From positions 1 through 6,875 of the forward strand of contig JAQSDP010000087.1 of assembly GCA_029945985.1 (NCBI GenBank): a stretch of DNA of 6,875 nucleotides, written 5' to 3'. The notes below the pieces were generated by a model. That model did not search any database. It had not been told where the DNA came from and was given only the letters and a program-made list of their open reading frames with translations. Numbering within the stretch: position 1 is the stretch's first letter; each line of letters starts with the position of its first letter. Below are positions 4,153 through 6,875 of the stretch, one piece after another. The stretch is from a bacterium (lineage in GTDB: Bacteria > Acidobacteriota > Blastocatellia > Pyrinomonadales > Pyrinomonadaceae). Position numbers and translations under genes: made by a program.

Positions 4153-6875
4153 CTACGTTCTCAATCGCCTTGGCGTGACGACTGCTGAGGTGGGGAATCG
4201 GTAACTGTTTAATATAGGTGGTTTTTACTTGAGCGAAAGCCCTGCCTTCGGTTTCTTGGGAGATGTATGAATACAGGTAGGCGAACAAACGGGAATTCAT
4301 AAGGGCAAGCAAGGCTTCGGCTGAAAATTCCGACCAGCCGTCTCGGGAAACAATTAAATGAACTGTTTTGTCGGAATAATGCCCTTCGTAGTCGGCTGTC
4401 GCAATGATAGTGTTTGCGGTTTGCCGATAGATTACCTTCGGCGTTTGTTCAAGGAAGTTCGCCGAGAACCCAAACTTGTCATTTGAATTTAGATACGTCT
4501 TGTAATTATGACGCAACCAATTCGTCGGCTCACTGTAAGTCCATTTTAAGATGTCTCGACCCTTCAAGAAAGACTTGTCATCGCGATTCTTTTGACCGCC
4601 AGAGTAAAACACTCTGTCCCCGATTGAGTTGCCATCTCGCTTTTTGCCCTTCCCAATTGTCCAATAATTAAACCCAACATCTTTGACAAAAAATAGTTCC
4701 TCAAGTTTTCTGACGGAACCATCCTTGTAGATTCGGTCCATAACAGGATTTGCTGGCTTGAATCTGGCATCGCTATCAATCTCGATGACGAAACTAGACG
4801 ATACTAAATCCGTTATGGAGTCTCGGGCAATAAGCATCGTCGACCGATACGATGGACGACTTATGGAGCCTCGGTTTCCAACTAGAACGCCAACATACAC
4901 GGTCGGAATATCAAAAACCGAGTGATGCTTATAATCGATGATTTCATCAATCATGATTGAAGTCGTCATGAAACGACGCAAATTACCAAAGTAATCTCCG
5001 TTCAAAAAGGTGTTCGGTGTGATGAACGATATTGTACCCAAGCGGTTAAGCAAATTAATACCGAATTCGTAGAAGGCTACGTAAATATCGTTGTTTCGCT
5101 TAAACGTAGGCAGTCGGCGTTCGTAGGCTTCCTTCTTCACATCATCAAACACAAGTCCATAGGGTGGGTTCCCGACAATTACATCAAATCCACCCTTCTC
5201 GAAAATTTCTGGAAAATTCAATTGCCACAGAAAATAGTCTTTCCGTAGGTCATTTCTCTTATTCTGCAATTCGGCTAACTCGTCGGCGTGGCCATCCGCG
5301 TGAAGCTTAGCTTCGATAAATCGCCATTCGAATTCCTCAGCTTCGGCTCGAAGACGCTCCTTCACGTCTTTGCGGGTCTCATTGAATATCTCTTTGTGCT
5401 TGCTTTTTAAGTTCTGCAGTTTTTGATGGGATTCATCAGCGGGAGCGAACAGCTCTGATTGAAGGAAATCGACCTGACCATCAATCACCATCTTTCTCTG
5501 CTTGATTAGTTCTGCGATTCCATTCTTGGTTAGCTGATACAATTTCGATTGCTTGCCCACGTTCGCACTTCCAAGGTCTCTAGTTAGTTGGGCAATCGCG
5601 GCATCAATCTCCTTTATTTTTGCTTCTTTATCGAGCTCCTTAAACGTGAGAAGACTGTCGTCAATTAGCTTTACACCGCGAAACTCGTCGAGTAGAGAAT
5701 TGCCCTGCATAATCTTGTAATCAAGGTTTGGTAAGGGCTCAATTCGTTTGAAATCCGCTTCATCAACTATGAGGGAAAGCCAGAGTCGCAGTTTAGCTAT
5801 CTCAACCGCACCCGAGTCAATATCAACACCGTAAAGGCAATTCTCGATTGTTTGGCGTTTGAGGTGGTATTGCGAAACTCGCTGGGTACCTTCGACCGAT
5901 TGCAAAGCTTCGCGAGCTTTTACAATCTCCAGCATCATTCCGACGGGGAAGGCTCCCGACCCAACGGCTGGGTCACACACTGTGATTTGAGCTATCTTGT
6001 CATCGATGCCTGGAGCATTCTCGACGACCGACTTTGGAAGAAACTTTTCCGCTTGCGATTGTGTTCCAGCTTCCGTGTAGTCCCGCTGTTGAGAACCAAA
6101 ACGAATAAACGTTTCCAAGTCCTCACGAGGAATCTCTTGCATTTGGCTGGCTAGATAGTTGATTAGCGACTGCTGGCACATATACGCGACGATTACGCGA
6201 GGCGTGTAATATGTTCCGCTACCGTGCCGAATATTCTCAGGAAGGAGATTCTCAAAAATCTTACCCAGCATTTCAGGGTCAACCGCAACCTCTACTTCAA
6301 GTGGCTCAGCCTCGTTAATAGTGAAGTTGTATCGGTCGAACACGTCGAGAATACCCGTGCCTTTGTCTCCTTGCGTGGACGTCGCGGTGTTCGAGAAAAG
6401 CGAGTTGGGGAGATTCAGTTCGATGTGAACCCAATCGTAATTGTTCAGCGGTTCGAACAGCCCTCCGTTCAAGAAAGGTATCTTGCAATTGAAACGGTCA
6501 GACCAGTCGTGTTCGCGTTTCACAGCTAGAGCGTTATAGAAGAGAGGCTCTAAGACGTTATCAAAGAAATTCGTCTTGTCAGCGTTTGAAGAAAGAAGTG
6601 TTCTAAGGAAATGCTTATCACCCGTACCCCATTGATTGTCACGCTCTACGCCAAACCAACCCTTCTTCTGCAGGAAGTAGAGAAAGACAATCTGACCAAG
6701 AAGCTTCTTTGCAAAGTCATCAGTGAAGGGCTCTTTTATCCTGACTCCATTTCGGTCTAGTAGCTCATCGCCGTCCTCGTCCTTCGCATACGCACACATT
6801 CCTTTGGCGATAAACTCTTCTCGAACGGCCGTGTTTTTCTTGCAAAGTTTGTCGAGTTCGTCACGAACCTTTTCA
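4076..6875 (-). CDS. Type II restriction-modification protein, Eco57I/COG1002-like N6-adenine methylase (partial at N-terminus, altered C-terminus)
   Basis: The frame is open from the window edge to TAA at 4078-4076, 932 visible residues. The ATG at 6799 is internal: coding sequence continues upstream (EKVRDELDKLCKKN...), so the true start is outside. Numbered from that ATG, family features are: GQIVFLYFLQKKGWFG (35-50); FLNGGLFEP (109-117); GTYYTPRVIV (195-204); the S-adenosylmethionine motif DPAVGSGAF (276-284); GVDIDSGAVEIAKLRLWLS (324-342); a helical, charged and probably coiled-coil insert (about 385-520); the catalytic NPPY motif (544-547); FITPNTFLNGDYFG (592-605); and a target-recognition region (about 700-870) ending LMNSRLFAY and KQLPIPH. 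It should methylate adenine in a specific DNA sequence; a nuclease domain, if any, would be in the missing N-terminus. From residue 884 the protein reads 24 residues out of frame from peptidase DNA, so the usual C-terminal helices are lost. Codon use is more A/T-rich than in its neighbours and it has no GATC sites. BREX PglX or DISARM methylases are related alternatives. Confidence 0.88.
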   Translation of the reverse strand, partial: EKVRDELDKLCKKNTAVREEFIAKGMCAYAKDEDGDELLDRNGVRIKEPFTDDFAKKLLGQIVFLYFLQKKGWFGVERDNQWGTGDKHFLRTLLSSNADKTNFFDNVLEPLFYNALAVKREHDWSDRFNCKIPFLNGGLFEPLNNYDWVHIELNLPNSLFSNTATSTQGDKGTGILDVFDRYNFTINEAEPLEVEVAVDPEMLGKIFENLLPENIRHGSGTYYTPRVIVAYMCQQSLINYLASQMQEIPREDLETFIRFGSQQRDYTEAGTQSQAEKFLPKSVVENAPGIDDKIAQITVCDPAVGSGAFPVGMMLEIVKAREALQSVEGTQRVSQYHLKRQTIENCLYGVDIDSGAVEIAKLRLWLSLIVDEADFKRIEPLPNLDYKIMQGNSLLDEFRGVKLIDDSLLTFKELDKEAKIKEIDAAIAQLTRDLGSANVGKQSKLYQLTKNGIAELIKQRKMVIDGQVDFLQSELFAPADESHQKLQNLKSKHKEIFNETRKDVKERLRAEAEEFEWRFIEAKLHADGHADELAELQNKRNDLRKDYFLWQLNFPEIFEKGGFDVIVGNPPYGLVFDDVKKEAYERRLPTFKRNNDIYVAFYEFGINLLNRLGTISFITPNTFLNGDYFGNLRRFMTTSIMIDEIIDYKHHSVFDIPTVYVGVLVGNRGSISRPSYRSTMLIARDSITDLVSSSFVIEIDSDARFKPANPVMDRIYKDGSVRKLEELFFVKDVGFNYWTIGKGKKRDGNSIGDRVFYSGGQKNRDDKSFLKGRDILKWTYSEPTNWLRHNYKTYLNSNDKFGFSANFLEQTPKVIYRQTANTIIATADYEGHYSDKTVHLIVSRDGWSEFSAEALLALMNSRLFAYLYSYISQETEGRAFAQVKTTYIKQLPIPHLSSRHAKAIENVVGPFQLRSPRRADHLLYGRQSRGLS
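4148..4156. other. Insertion/recombination junction between restriction gene and M28 gene
   Basis: On the minus strand the restriction-gene homology ends at about Asn881-Val883 (4159-4151). M28 homology begins at Ser (4152-4150) in a different frame, separated from it by a TAG. The boundary is therefore within about ten bases. CGTAGT at 4134-4139 and ACTACG at 4152-4157 form a short inverted repeat across the site. Base composition and GATC density change at the same place. Whether this is a natural insertion end, a deletion scar or an assembly join cannot be decided from the window. Confidence 0.75.

Noticed and set aside
5852..6529. Two plus-strand frames of about 100 codons opposite the methylase core
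   Set aside because: The opposite strand there encodes the conserved methylase motifs, and the plus-strand products show no motif.
6797..6799. ATG at 6799 as the start of the restriction protein
   Set aside because: The frame stays open with protein-like sequence to the window edge, and the conserved region begins too soon after this Met for it to be the true start.

Overview
All genes that can be supported in this window lie on the minus strand, so transcription runs from position 6875 toward 1. Three secreted proteins, including a tandem arrangement of M28-type zinc peptidases, together with codons rich in G/C at the third position, suggest a heterotroph that secretes many hydrolases. An Acidobacteriota-like soil or aquatic bacterium would fit, but this is inference from general protein style; no marker gene is present.

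Layout in transcription order. (1) 6875-4076: most of a large type II restriction-modification protein of the Eco57I/COG1002 kind (N6-adenine methylase core plus target-recognition region). Its 5' end lies outside the window. Its natural C-terminus has been replaced by 24 out-of-frame residues read from host DNA. (2) 4152-3928: the last 74 codons of an M28 peptidase whose front part is missing. It abuts the restriction gene at a sharp junction near 4150-4156. (3) 3900-3859: a 12-bp hairpin whose 3' arm contains the ribosome-binding site of the next gene. (4) 3848-2220: an intact secreted M28 metallopeptidase with a PA-like insert, followed by an intrinsic terminator at 2192-2161. (5) 1902-808: a secreted metallo-beta-lactamase-fold hydrolase. 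(6) 801-628: an open stretch with coding-like codons but no start codon, probably a gene remnant. (7) 576-1: the N-terminal 192 residues of a secreted LamG/concanavalin-like protein that runs off the window.

The window is best read as a host region for secreted hydrolases into which a DNA-defence gene has been inserted, destroying one M28 gene. Two independent signals place the boundary at the same spot. One is the switch from restriction-gene homology to peptidase homology, with a reading-frame clash. The other is the tetranucleotide GATC: I count about 56 copies between 1 and 4117 and none between 4118 and 6875, where roughly ten would be expected. The foreign DNA therefore appears to come from a genome that avoids GATC, now in a host that is unusually rich in it. 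I see no tRNA, rRNA, CRISPR array or transposase, and no complete defence system, because the window stops inside the restriction gene.
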